A DNA stretch of 64,000 bases from positions 248,001-312,000 of the forward strand of contig NZ_NFLN01000002.1 of assembly GCF_002160955.1 (NCBI RefSeq), written 5' to 3'. Positions 43,200 through 51,949 of this stretch are shown one piece after another (the stretch's first letter is position 1; each line of letters begins with the position of its first letter). The notes below the pieces were generated by a model. That model worked only from the letters and a program-made list of their open reading frames with translations. It had not been told where the DNA came from and did not search any database. Both the position numbers and the translations under genes were made by a program. The stretch is from Gemmiger sp. An120. Its GTDB lineage: Bacteria; Bacillota; Clostridia; Oscillospirales; Ruminococcaceae.

Positions 43200-44741
43200 T
43201 CAGCGTACCCGTCGATTCAGCGCTTTGCAGTTTGTGGAAGCGCCCAGACCCAGGCCGGTAGTGTTCTGGCGCACATTCTGCCCGGCAGCAAGCTTTTCCA
43301 TCTCGGAACGCTTGACCAGATAACCGGTCACCCGAACCACGTCGCTGTCGCTGTTGTAGAAAGACAGATAGCGGATATCCAGCTGGAATGCCCCACGAAT
43401 CACGTCAAAGACAAACTGGGGATTCTTGTGCACTGTCATGTCCACCGGGAAGATATCGCCGGTTCCGGAGGGGAAATACTTGTGGAACAGGTTGATGTTC
43501 TTCAGGTGATCCACCAGCTCTGCCGGCTCTTCTCCAACCGGAATACGGGTTCCGGGGCTGCTGCCCTTGTCGCTGTCAATACCCACCTGTGCATGCAGCA
43601 GGAAGTGTCCGCCGGTAGCTTCACAATAAGGGGCCTGATGCGCCTGATTGAAAGCGGCAATCTGCTCCATAATCTCTACGCCCAGCGCATCCGCTTCGGC
43701 ACTGTGCCCGAACCGGCCTTCGCGGCCGTCTTTTTCCAGCAGGGTATTCACGCATTCCGCCAGACCAACAAGGCCGAACATCGCGGTAAAGTTTTCACGC
43801 TGGATCAGTCCTTCCCGAACCAGGAAATTGCTTTCAAAGAAGCCGCTTTCCTCCACCAGGAACCGGATGCGGGCATCCATGTACCGGGCCATTACATCCA
43901 TTACATAGGGCAACTGATTCTTTTTGAAATCCTCGATGCCGGAGGAGCGCTTGGCAATGCCATGCAGCAGCAGGCGGCAAAGCGTATACGAGCCGCCCGC
44001 CTTGTACAGGCCATTGTAGCAGCTGGCAATGCAGTAATTATCCCCCAGTTCGCCCCGGAACATTCTGTCATTGGCAAAGCTGGGTTTGGCCGAGCGCAAC
44101 GCGCACTTCACACCGGCAAGCAGGAATTCATCCGGCGTATCCTGGCTGACCCGCATGGTCAGGTTCGGCACAGCATCCTCCAGTTCTGCTTCCACCTCCA
44201 TGATCAGGCGGCCGGCACGGGTATCCGCCGGGCCAATGTCCGCATGGCAGAAGGAATCCAGAATGGTGCGGTCAATCTGGATAAAGAACAGACGCAGCGC
44301 TTTTTTGGCGGTTTCATCATCCACCTGGCTCACATAAGGCTCCAGCAAGGTGTCCAGATCGCCAATATACACCGGATAATTGGTAATGCTGGGTACATTG
44401 TGGTACAGAATCAGCAGGTTGTTAAGCGCCTCCCACAGGTCCTTCGGCACGTCCAGCTGCAAAAACTCACTGCCCTGTTTCAGGAACTTGGGATAGTCCG
44501 GGCAGATATAGCGGGGCCGGTAAGGTGCATCCCCTTCAAACAGATTACAGATACAGCGTTCCGGCTGCGGGCAGCGCATCAGCGCATCGAGCTCTTCCGG
44601 CTCATCAATCACGGTCAAAAAATTCTCGGCATGGCGTGCCAGATAGGTGACCTTTTGTTCGTGAGAAGCGGTTTTGTCCTGGATTGTAGCCAGAATTTCA
44701 CGGCGCTTCTCTTCAACGGTTTCCATGGAAATGGGTCTCAT
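43200..44741 (-). CDS. yjjI: YjjI-family glycyl radical enzyme
   Basis: A 513-residue member of the YjjI (DUF3029) family, whose reaction is not established to my knowledge. The glycyl radical motif is RVTGY with Gly473 near the C-terminus, as in pyruvate formate-lyase-type enzymes (RVxGY). A candidate thiyl cysteine is in NYCIASCYNG (about 242-251). It is far shorter than pyruvate formate-lyase or glycerol dehydratase (about 760-800). ATG at 44741 has GGGAGG 11 bp upstream. It heads a transcript with its activase and the nucleoside transporter. Confidence 0.9.
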   Translation of the reverse strand: MRPISMETVEEKRREILATIQDKTASHEQKVTYLARHAENFLTVIDEPEELDALMRCPQPERCICNLFEGDAPYRPRYICPDYPKFLKQGSEFLQLDVPKDLWEALNNLLILYHNVPSITNYPVYIGDLDTLLEPYVSQVDDETAKKALRLFFIQIDRTILDSFCHADIGPADTRAGRLIMEVEAELEDAVPNLTMRVSQDTPDEFLLAGVKCALRSAKPSFANDRMFRGELGDNYCIASCYNGLYKAGGSYTLCRLLLHGIAKRSSGIEDFKKNQLPYVMDVMARYMDARIRFLVEESGFFESNFLVREGLIQRENFTAMFGLVGLAECVNTLLEKDGREGRFGHSAEADALGVEIMEQIAAFNQAHQAPYCEATGGHFLLHAQVGIDSDKGSSPGTRIPVGEEPAELVDHLKNINLFHKYFPSGTGDIFPVDMTVHKNPQFVFDVIRGAFQLDIRYLSFYNSDSDVVRVTGYLVKRSEMEKLAAGQNVRQNTTGLGLGASTNCKALNRRVR

Positions 44742-44789
44742 CTGCAAGTGTCCTCCCGAATCAACACAAAACAATCTTATGACTTTTCT

Positions 44790-44818
44790 ATTGTACTAAA
44801 AAACAGGAAAAATTTCAA
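44790..44818 (-). promoter_or_regulatory. Sigma-A promoter of yjjI-yjjW-nupOPQ
   Basis: On the minus strand TTGAAA (44818-44813), 17 bp and TACAAT (44795-44790), about 48 bp before the yjjI ATG. Confidence 0.82.
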
Positions 44819-44828
44819 CTTAAATTGT

Positions 44829-44846
44829 GAATTGCGCTGTCAATTC
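44829..44846. promoter_or_regulatory. Candidate regulator site upstream of the yjjI promoter
   Basis: An inverted repeat GAATTG-N6-CAATTC placed 10 bp upstream of the -35 box. An upstream position suits an activator. The protein is unknown. Confidence 0.45.
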
Positions 44847-44896
44847 CAGCATATTTCACGATATTTATTTGCAAAATGAGCAAAAAAATCACAGAA

Positions 44897-44932
44897 AAAA
44901 GTGCCCGGCACAAAAATGTGCCGGGCACTTTT
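44897..44932 (-). terminator. Terminator after the BMP lipoprotein gene
   Basis: A 16-bp perfect stem (44897-44912 with 44917-44932) followed on the minus strand by TTCTGTGATTTTTTT. It cuts the BMP transcript from yjjI, which then has its own promoter. Confidence 0.92.
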
Positions 44933-44961
44933 CAGATGCTGATTTTTAAAGAGAAAACTCT

Positions 44962-46050
44962 TTACGCAGCTTCCTCAGCCAGGGTGAACAGGCCGCCGCC
45001 CAGTTCTTCCGGAGTGGAAGGAACGGTGATTTCGCCAGCGATGATCTTGGTCTTGGCATCCTCAACCGCCGCGATCACCTCTTCAGGCAGCAGATCGCGG
45101 GTGGGAGCCAGGTCAACGCCGCCGTTCTCCAGGCTGTACAGGTGCACGCCCGGGGTGAAGGTGCCGTTCAGGACAGCCAGAGAGATGTCCTGCGCAGCGG
45201 TATCCACGCGCTTCATAGCGGAGGTGATAACGGTGTTGGGGGCCAGAGAAGACTGGTCGGTGTCAACGCCGATGGCGTAGATGCCTTCGGTGCTGCAGGT
45301 TTCGATAACGCCGTTGCCGGTGCCGCCCGCAGCGTGGAAGATAACGTCAGCGCCCTTGGTGATCATGTCCTTGGCAGCGGTGCCACCGGCAGCGGGATCG
45401 CCGAAGCTGTTGGCATTGTACTGCAGGACAGTAGCGTTCTCGTTGGCAGCCTTGACGCCAGCGATGAAGCCGCAGCCGAACTGGTTCATGGAATCGGAAA
45501 CCATGCCCTGGACATAGCCCACGGTATCGGTCTCGGTCATCATGCCGGCCACGATACCTACCAGGTAGGAAGCCTCAGCCTGAGAGAACATCAGGCAAGC
45601 CACGTTGGGCAGGTCGATGGTAGCGTCGTCGATGATGGCGAACTTCTGATCGGGGTTGGCCTCGGCCGCCTCACGGGTGGCATCCGCCAGCATGTAGCCC
45701 ACGCAGATGATCAGGTCATAGCCCTCGTCCATGAAGGTCTCGATGTTGGACTGATAGTCCGCATCGGTCTTGGACTCCAGGTAGTTGACCTCAATGTTGG
45801 GATACTCAGCGGCCAGAGCCTGCAGGCCTTCCCAGGAGGTCTGGTTGAAGGACTTATCGTTTACGCCGCCCACGTCGGTAACCATGCCGACCTTGATGGA
45901 CTCCAGGGCCTCGCCGCCCTCGGAACCAGCTTCGCTGCCGGCGTTGCTCTGGGAGTTGCCCGCAACGCTGCTGGAACTACCAGTGCTGCCGCAAGCCACC
46001 AGAGACAGAGCCATGACAAGAGCCAGAATCAGAGCAATAATCTTTTTCAT
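44962..46050 (-). CDS. BMP-family nucleoside-binding lipoprotein (PnrA/TmpC-like)
   Basis: A 362-residue lipoprotein. The signal peptide ends at the lipobox LVAC with Cys20, followed by a Ser/Gly-rich linker to about 48. The BMP domain has VGMVTDVGGVNDKSFNQTSWEGL (about 54-76), the family hallmark, plus GVDTDQSSLAPN near 275 and HLYSLENGGVDLAP near 318. BMP proteins of this type bind nucleosides and feed NupOPQ-type transporters. It is separated from nupOPQ by yjjI-yjjW and a terminator but carries a strong own promoter, suiting its need for higher levels. Confidence 0.93.
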   Translation of the reverse strand: MKKIIALILALVMALSLVACGSTGSSSSVAGNSQSNAGSEAGSEGGEALESIKVGMVTDVGGVNDKSFNQTSWEGLQALAAEYPNIEVNYLESKTDADYQSNIETFMDEGYDLIICVGYMLADATREAAEANPDQKFAIIDDATIDLPNVACLMFSQAEASYLVGIVAGMMTETDTVGYVQGMVSDSMNQFGCGFIAGVKAANENATVLQYNANSFGDPAAGGTAAKDMITKGADVIFHAAGGTGNGVIETCSTEGIYAIGVDTDQSSLAPNTVITSAMKRVDTAAQDISLAVLNGTFTPGVHLYSLENGGVDLAPTRDLLPEEVIAAVEDAKTKIIAGEITVPSTPEELGGGLFTLAEEAA

Positions 46051-46157
46051 GCTTGTACTCTCCTATTCCTGTTCGATTTTTCCTGCGCGGACGCAACAGC
46101 GCGCCCGGCCGGAGCGGATACGCGGTATGGTAAATTCTGTACCGCGGTAACAGTAAA

Positions 46158-46186
46158 AGTATAGTCTTTTAGTCTGCCAATTTCAA
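46158..46186 (-). promoter_or_regulatory. Sigma-A promoter of the BMP lipoprotein gene
   Basis: On the minus strand TTGAAA (46186-46181), 17 bp and TATACT (46163-46158), about 108 bp before the start codon. Confidence 0.82.
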
Positions 46187-46203
46187 CAGTTTGTCACAAA
46201 CTG
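46187..46203. promoter_or_regulatory. Candidate operator next to the BMP promoter
   Basis: CAGTTTG-TCA-CAAACTG, a perfect 7-bp inverted repeat directly abutting the -35 box on its upstream side. It could bind a nucleoside-responsive regulator; none is encoded nearby. Confidence 0.5.
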
Positions 46204-46258
46204 CGACAGTTACAAAATATTAACAAGCCGTGAAATTGGCGGTATAGAGCCATCCGGG

Positions 46259-46669
46259 TCAGAGAAGATTGTCGGGGCCAAAACCGACCGGAAGCAGCTC
46301 TCCCAGTGTCATAACCAGGGTATCCTCTTCACTTTTGGCCATAATCACCGGCATATCCGGCCCGCAGAACTCAAACAGCATCTGCCGGCATACGCCGCAG
46401 GGCGCTGCAAAGGAGGTGCATTTCTCCCCTTCTTTCCAGCCCACAACAGCAATCGCCGAAAATTCCCGTGCGCCTTCGCTTACAGCCTTGAACAAAGCGG
46501 TACGCTCGGCGCAGTTGGTGGGACTGTAGCTGGCACACTCAATGTTGCAGCCGGTGAATACGCGCCCGTCTTTGGCAAGAAGCGCTGCGCCCACCTTGAA
46601 ATGCGAATACGGCGTATAGGCATTTTCGCGTGCCGCAATGGCCATGCGAACCAGTTCCCTGTTCTCCAT
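46259..46669 (-). CDS. cdd: Cytidine deaminase
   Basis: A 136-residue tetrameric-type zinc deaminase converting cytidine and deoxycytidine to uridine forms. The zinc ligands are C53 with catalytic E55 in TNCAERT and the pair C91/C94 in PCGVCRQ. FKVGAALLAKDG (about 24-35) is the substrate-side motif. Length is normal for the short form. Its ATG overlaps the deoD stop by one base (TAATG). It supplies the phosphorylase with uridine forms. Confidence 0.96.
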   Translation of the reverse strand: MENRELVRMAIAARENAYTPYSHFKVGAALLAKDGRVFTGCNIECASYSPTNCAERTALFKAVSEGAREFSAIAVVGWKEGEKCTSFAAPCGVCRQMLFEFCGPDMPVIMAKSEEDTLVMTLGELLPVGFGPDNLL

Positions 46670-47388
46670 TACTCCACAGCCCCCAGTGCGATCTTCATCA
46701 TGTTGGTAAAGCTGGTCTGCCGCTCTTCCGCGGTGGTGACACGGCTGTCCACAAAGCTGTCCGAAATGGTGATCAGGCAGGCGGCATTTTTGCCCAGAAC
46801 GTGGGCATTGTGGAACAGGGCAAAGCTTTCCATTTCCACCGCCACGCAGCCCTTCTCATCCCGCAGGGCCTCCCAGTAGGTGGGATTGGTGCGGTCGTCA
46901 TGGCGATAGAAAACATCACTGGAGTGGATAATCCCCTCGATGAGAGGGATATTCAATGCCCGGGCACTGGCCCGCAGACGGTCATTCAGGGTTTCGCTGG
47001 GCAGGATGATGTCGTCGGTGCAGCCGCTCTGGGTACGGGCAAAGCTGCTTTCCGAATAGGCACCGGTGGCCAGGACCACGTCAAAAAGCGCAGCCTTGGG
47101 GGTATACGAGCCCGCCGAACCAATGCGGATGATGTTTTGCACATCATACTGGGTATAGAGTTCGTAGGAGTAAATTCCGATGCTGGGCATGCCCATACCG
47201 CTGCCCATTACACTGACCGGCTTGCCCTGATACGTGCCGGTATACCCGAGCATGCCCCGCACATCATTGAACAGTACGGGATCGGTCAGGAAGGTCTCGG
47301 CGATAAACTTGGCGCGCAGAGGGTCGCCCGGCATCAGAACAGTTGCCGCGATCTGGCCTTTTTCGGCCCGGTTGTGGGGTGTACTCAT
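46669..47388 (-). CDS. deoD: Purine-nucleoside phosphorylase (DeoD type)
   Basis: A 239-residue hexameric-type phosphorylase that splits purine (deoxy)nucleosides with phosphate. It has MPGDPLRAKFIAE (about 19-31, phosphate site), RIGSAGSYTPK (about 88-98) and the catalytic VAVEMESFALFHNA plus ISDSFV (with Asp) near 177-210. The ATG at 47388 (MSTPHNRAEKGQIA) has AAAGGAG upstream; the longer frame to 47541 lies in the phosphatase gene. It is followed at once by cdd. Confidence 0.96.
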   Translation of the reverse strand: MSTPHNRAEKGQIAATVLMPGDPLRAKFIAETFLTDPVLFNDVRGMLGYTGTYQGKPVSVMGSGMGMPSIGIYSYELYTQYDVQNIIRIGSAGSYTPKAALFDVVLATGAYSESSFARTQSGCTDDIILPSETLNDRLRASARALNIPLIEGIIHSSDVFYRHDDRTNPTYWEALRDEKGCVAVEMESFALFHNAHVLGKNAACLITISDSFVDSRVTTAEERQTSFTNMMKIALGAVE

Positions 47389-47443
47389 GGGTAATCTCTC
47401 CTTTGTTGTATAATTGACTGCTGGAGCCCCGGCAAAAGCCGAA

Positions 47444-48223
47444 TCACTCCAGATACATTGTGCGAAGGGTTTGGAGCGCGGCCGCGTCCAGCCCCAGTTC
47501 CGCCTGCAGATAGGCTTCCGGGTTTGGATAGGCACGGTCAATAGCGTCCAGCGCTGTATCCAAATCCTCCATCCGCACCCCCATCAACAGGGCCAGATCA
47601 TCGGCCCGTTCCGGCTGTGCGGCCTGGGCAGCCCGGATCGTGTCTGCCCGCCAGCGGTTGGTGAGAAGATAATCCTGCCGGATCGTCTCCCTGTCTGCAC
47701 CCAGCGCCAGCAGGATGAGCGCGGCCGCCATTCCGGTGCGGTCTTTTCCGGCTGTACAGTGAAACAGAACCGGCACCTCCCCCGCCAGCAGACAGGCAAA
47801 CAGTTTACGGTATGCCGGATTGGCAAAAGGCAATTTCCGATAGATCCGGGGAATACCCTGTTCCAGATAGCGGCGCGCCGCATCATGGCCCTGGGCAGCC
47901 AGTTCCCGGGGATCGAAGTTCACCTCATTGCCGTTTTCATCCAGAATCGCTGAAATCTCATACAAGGTCACCCCGGGAAAAGCAGGATCCGGCAGATAGT
48001 TCCGTTCCGCCGCGGAGCGAAAGTCGAAGATTGTGCGGATGCCCAGGCTCTCAAACAACTGTCTGTCGTGTTCGGACATAAGTTTGGCCGGCGCACCGGA
48101 ACGCCAGAAAATTCCATGCCGCACCCGGCGGCCGTCCCTCACGGGATAACCGCCCAGTTCCCGGAAGTTGTCTGCCCCTTCAAAGGGCAGCGGCGTTCCC
48201 GGTTCGCATTCTTTCTGCTGCAC
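47444..48223 (-). CDS. Tyrosine-type protein phosphatase
   Basis: A 259-residue phosphatase with the active-site loop HCTAGKDRTG (Cx5R), preceded by VLF, and an N-terminal NFRELGGYPVRDGRRVRHGIFWRSG, as in the MptpB/Y_phosphatase3 family of dual-specificity and phosphoinositide phosphatases. No signal peptide is seen, so it acts in the cytoplasm unless exported by other means. Start GTG at 48223 has GGAGG 8 bp upstream; the earlier GTG at 48247 has none. It lies between fbp and deoD. Confidence 0.87.
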   Translation of the reverse strand: MQQKECEPGTPLPFEGADNFRELGGYPVRDGRRVRHGIFWRSGAPAKLMSEHDRQLFESLGIRTIFDFRSAAERNYLPDPAFPGVTLYEISAILDENGNEVNFDPRELAAQGHDAARRYLEQGIPRIYRKLPFANPAYRKLFACLLAGEVPVLFHCTAGKDRTGMAAALILLALGADRETIRQDYLLTNRWRADTIRAAQAAQPERADDLALLMGVRMEDLDTALDAIDRAYPNPEAYLQAELGLDAAALQTLRTMYLE

Positions 48224-48250
48224 AGGTATCACCTCCCGGCTTTGCACCGT

Positions 48251-50239
48251 TTACTGTTTTTCCTTTACCAGACCGGATTTATAGGCGGCCACCAGCAGTT
48301 TAAGGTCACGTACATTAGCAGCCAGTTTTCTGCCCTCATCGGTGTCGCCTACCAGAATCCGCCGCTCCGTGGTTTCAAACATATCCACACTGGACAGGAT
48401 GTCCTTATTCTCGCGGATGGCTTTTTCGGTACTTTCAAAAGGCTCATGCACACGCAGGCTCAGCCCATGGCTGTTGTAAACCAGCGTATATCCGGCAATG
48501 CCGGTTTTTTCGTGATATGCACGGCAGAAGCCTCCGTCAATCACGATCAGTTTGCCGCCGCCTTTGATGGGAGTCTCCCCCTCCACGGCGCGCACCGGCA
48601 CATGACCGTTGACAATGTGGCAATGACCCTGGTTCAGGCCGAATTCCGCCAAAATAGCCCGGGCCATACGAGTATCGTTAATAAAGCGGTAGTACGGGTT
48701 TTTACGCTCGTTGTGGGTGGCCTCGTCCGCTACAAACAGCCGCTCAAAGGTGGTCATTTTGTCCCGGCCGTACAGGGGCGAGAGCTTTCCGCACCAGAGA
48801 TACCACAAAAAGTCCTCACCGCTCTGACGGGCAGCGCTGCCCTCCGGGGCAAAGAATCCGCGGCGCGCCCGCTCATCGCAATAGTCCATCAGCGAACGTC
48901 CTGCATAGCTGCGGTTCTCGAAGGTCTCGATGGCAAAGCCGCCGCTTTCCGCCAGCGGCACTGCACCATGGAACATCAGATTGTCGTTTTCAAGATGATA
49001 GACGCCGCCCTTGGCATACAGGAAACGAACATGCCGCTGCAGCCGCTCGCTCTGGGTAAAGCTTCGGCACAATGTATTCATCACCTGCTGTTCACTGGCG
49101 GTAAGCCGAGCCGGATCCGATGGGTCCACTGTGGGGAAATCCATATCCAGCATGGGGTAGCGTTTTCCCTCAATCAGGACCGTGCGGGTATTGTAGTCAA
49201 TGCGGCGCAGGAAATCCCGCTCTCCCAGTTCAAAATCCGGGTTCCGGTCAATCACCTGGCATTCCAGCTTGAACATAAGCAGGGAAATCGCCTTGTGCAT
49301 CCGGGCAACCCGGGCCAGTTCAGAGGGATGATAGGGACCGCGGGCCTCGTCCACATGGGGATAGAACCGGTGAATGTCACAGTTCTGGTATTCCGCCTCA
49401 GCAAACAGGGCCAGCGGACGCAGGTTGATGCCGTACCCGTCTTCCAGGGCTTCCAGATTGTTGTAAGCAAGGGTGGTGCGCAGCACGGTGGCAATGCAGA
49501 GCGGGCTGCCCGCCGCTGCCCCCATCCATACCACATCGTGGTTGCCCCACTGGATGTCCACCGAATGGTGGGCCATCAGATGATCAATAATGATATCCGG
49601 ACGCGGACCCCGGTCAAAGATGTCTCCCACAATGTGCAGCTTAAAAACAGCCAGTGTTTTGATCAGCTGGCAAAGGGCCTCAATGAACTCATCGGCCTGA
49701 TCCACGTCGATAATGGAGGCCAGAATCTGCTCATAGTAGAATTCCTTGTCGTGGTCCTCAAAATGTGCGTGGAGAAGCTCGTCCAGAATGTAGGAAAAGG
49801 CAGGCGGAAGACGCTTGCGCACAAAGCTGCGGGTATGCTTGGAGGACACCATGCGGCAGACGTCAATCAGCCGGTACAGCGTCTTTCGGTACCAGGCATC
49901 CAGGTCGTCGCAGCCGGCTTTCAGCTCATCCAGTTTCTGCGTCGGATAATAGATCAGGGTGGCAAATTCTGCGCGTTCTTCATCCGGCACCGACGGGCCC
50001 AGAACCCGATCCACCTTTTCCTTGATAACGCCGGAAGCGTTGTTCAGGATATGGGTAAACGCCTCATATTCCCCGTGCAGATCGCTCATGAAATGCTCGG
50101 TGCCCTTGGGCAGGCGCAGGATTGCCTGCAGGTTGATGATCTCGCTGCAGGCCGCTGCAATGGTGGGATATTCCCGCGCAAGCAGAGAAAGGTATTTGAG
50201 GTTTTTCCGAACCTGATCGGTAACGGTCTGCGGCTCCAT
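48251..50239 (-). CDS. fbp: Fructose-1,6-bisphosphatase class III
   Basis: A 662-residue metallophosphoesterase of the Firmicutes-specific class III gluconeogenic enzyme. Metal motifs are SDLHGEYEAF (about 49-58), GDIFDRGPRPD (about 182-192) and WGNHDVVWMGA (about 207-217). The C-terminal part has NGHVPVRAVEGE and VIDGGFCRAYHEKTGIAGYTL. Length fits the class (about 640-670). AAGGAGG precedes the ATG. It follows recN by 36 bp on the same strand. Confidence 0.96.
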   Translation of the reverse strand: MEPQTVTDQVRKNLKYLSLLAREYPTIAAACSEIINLQAILRLPKGTEHFMSDLHGEYEAFTHILNNASGVIKEKVDRVLGPSVPDEERAEFATLIYYPTQKLDELKAGCDDLDAWYRKTLYRLIDVCRMVSSKHTRSFVRKRLPPAFSYILDELLHAHFEDHDKEFYYEQILASIIDVDQADEFIEALCQLIKTLAVFKLHIVGDIFDRGPRPDIIIDHLMAHHSVDIQWGNHDVVWMGAAAGSPLCIATVLRTTLAYNNLEALEDGYGINLRPLALFAEAEYQNCDIHRFYPHVDEARGPYHPSELARVARMHKAISLLMFKLECQVIDRNPDFELGERDFLRRIDYNTRTVLIEGKRYPMLDMDFPTVDPSDPARLTASEQQVMNTLCRSFTQSERLQRHVRFLYAKGGVYHLENDNLMFHGAVPLAESGGFAIETFENRSYAGRSLMDYCDERARRGFFAPEGSAARQSGEDFLWYLWCGKLSPLYGRDKMTTFERLFVADEATHNERKNPYYRFINDTRMARAILAEFGLNQGHCHIVNGHVPVRAVEGETPIKGGGKLIVIDGGFCRAYHEKTGIAGYTLVYNSHGLSLRVHEPFESTEKAIRENKDILSSVDMFETTERRILVGDTDEGRKLAANVRDLKLLVAAYKSGLVKEKQ

Positions 50240-50275
50240 ATACGCCTCCTTGTATTTTCCGGGGAAGTGCCCCGG

Positions 50276-51940
50276 TCAGGATCTTCTCTGCTGCAGCATT
50301 TCCCGGGCGTTGGCCAGGCTCAGCTCGGTTACATGGTCGCCGGAGATAATCCGGGCCAGAACTTCCACACGCCCCTGTTCATCCAGCGGGTGAATCTGGG
50401 TATAGGTGCGGGATCCCTCCACCTGTTTGGCAATCAGCAGATGGGTATCTGCCAGCGCGGCAATCTGCGCGGTATGGGTAATGCACAAGACCTGCCGGCC
50501 ACGGGAGGTCTGGCGCAGCTTTTCCCCGATACGCCCGGCCGCAAGGCCGGAAACGCCGGTGTCGATCTCATCATAGATCACCGTGGGAATATCGTCCTTA
50601 TCCGCCAGCGCGCTTTTCAAGGCCAGCATAATACGGGACAGCTCACCGCCGGACGCGATGCGGGCCAGCGGTTTGGGGTCTTCGCCGGCATTGGCCGAGA
50701 TATAGAACTCCACCGAATCCTGCCCGGCCAGAGCCAGCGGGCCACGGCTGTGCTGCAGCACAAACCGGATTCCCGGCATGTTCAGGAAAGTAAGCGCCTC
50801 CACCAGCTGTCCCTGCAGGGCATCAAATGCCGCCAGGCGTGCCTTGGTAAGCATCTCAGCGGCCTGTTTGGCCTGTTGGTAAAGCTGCTGTTTCTGGACG
50901 GCCAGTTCCTCCAGCTGCTGTTGGCTGGTCTGGATAGTCTCCAACTCGGTGCGGGCTTTGTCCGCAAAGGCAAGCACACCCTCCAGGTCTGTACCATATT
51001 TCTGGCGCAGACGGTAGATCAAGTCCAGGCGCTCTTCAATGCGGTCCAGTTCACCCGGTTCGGCATCGGTGCTTTCCAGGCGCTGGGCCAGTTCTTCCGC
51101 CAGATCCCGCACACCATAATAGTATTCGTTCAGCTTCTCGGCGAGAGACTGCAGATCCGGGTCCAGCGCGGCTGCCTGCTCCATTGCGCCGCAGGCAGCC
51201 CCCAGGCCGTCCGCCGCACCGGCCGCATCATCATCTCCCGACAGGGCCGCGTGGGCAGCGCTCAGCTGCTGGGCAATGGTCTGCGCATGAGACAGCACCC
51301 GCCGGCGCGCCTGCAGCTGTTCTTCTTCGCCGGGCTGCAGGCGTGCTTCTTCAATCTCCTGCAGCTGAAACTGCAGCACCTCAATGCGGCGCTGCTTTTC
51401 CGTCTCGTCCATCTCCAGCGCATCCATCTGGCGCTTGACGCGAATCAGCCGGCGATACAGTGTCTGGTATTCCTCCAACTGGGCCTGATCCTGCGCAAAG
51501 GTATCCAGCAGCGCCAGATGGCGTGCCGGATTGGTCAGGCTCTGGCTGTCGTGCTGGCCATGAATGTTGATCAGGCTTCCGCCAATTTCGCGAAGCACCG
51601 CTGCCGTAGCAGGCATACCATTGATGCGGCAGCCGCCTTTTCCCTCCGCGCTGATTTCCCGGTAAAGAAGCAGTTCGTCCTCTGCTTCATAGCCGGCCTC
51701 TTCCAGTAAGGCACGGGTACGGGGAGAAAGGTCGGTAAAGGTAGCCCAGATACAGGCTTTAGCCGCGCCGGTACGCACCAGATCGCGGGAGGTACGGTTA
51801 CCCAGGATCGCATTGATGGAATCAATCAGAATGGACTTGCCGGCACCCGTTTCGCCGGTGAGCACGTTCAGCCCGGCGGTGAATTGTGCCTGTGCCTTTT
51901 CAATGACCGCCACATTTTCAATTTTCAGGCTGGAAAGCAT
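50276..51940 (-). CDS. recN: DNA repair protein RecN
   Basis: A 554-residue SMC-like ATPase that acts early in double-strand break repair. Walker A is GETGAGKSILIDSI (about 29-42), with NIHGQHDSQSL at about 128-138. Two long coiled-coil arms (about 150-350) are rich in Gln/Glu/Leu. The C-terminal half has IASGGELSRIMLALK (signature) and Walker B VIYDEIDTGVSG. Length is usual. Its ribosome site GAGGTG lies within the end of argR, 9 bp before it, the standard argR-recN pairing. Confidence 0.96.
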   Translation of the reverse strand: MLSSLKIENVAVIEKAQAQFTAGLNVLTGETGAGKSILIDSINAILGNRTSRDLVRTGAAKACIWATFTDLSPRTRALLEEAGYEAEDELLLYREISAEGKGGCRINGMPATAAVLREIGGSLINIHGQHDSQSLTNPARHLALLDTFAQDQAQLEEYQTLYRRLIRVKRQMDALEMDETEKQRRIEVLQFQLQEIEEARLQPGEEEQLQARRRVLSHAQTIAQQLSAAHAALSGDDDAAGAADGLGAACGAMEQAAALDPDLQSLAEKLNEYYYGVRDLAEELAQRLESTDAEPGELDRIEERLDLIYRLRQKYGTDLEGVLAFADKARTELETIQTSQQQLEELAVQKQQLYQQAKQAAEMLTKARLAAFDALQGQLVEALTFLNMPGIRFVLQHSRGPLALAGQDSVEFYISANAGEDPKPLARIASGGELSRIMLALKSALADKDDIPTVIYDEIDTGVSGLAAGRIGEKLRQTSRGRQVLCITHTAQIAALADTHLLIAKQVEGSRTYTQIHPLDEQGRVEVLARIISGDHVTELSLANAREMLQQRRS

Positions 51941-51949
51941 TTGGGCTGT

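Noticed and set aside
48068-51709. A 1213-codon open frame on the plus strand opposite fbp and recN
   Set aside because: It is antisense to two clear genes over its whole length. Its composition (many His, Gln, Arg and Gly) is that of a mirrored GC-rich frame, and it shows no domain.
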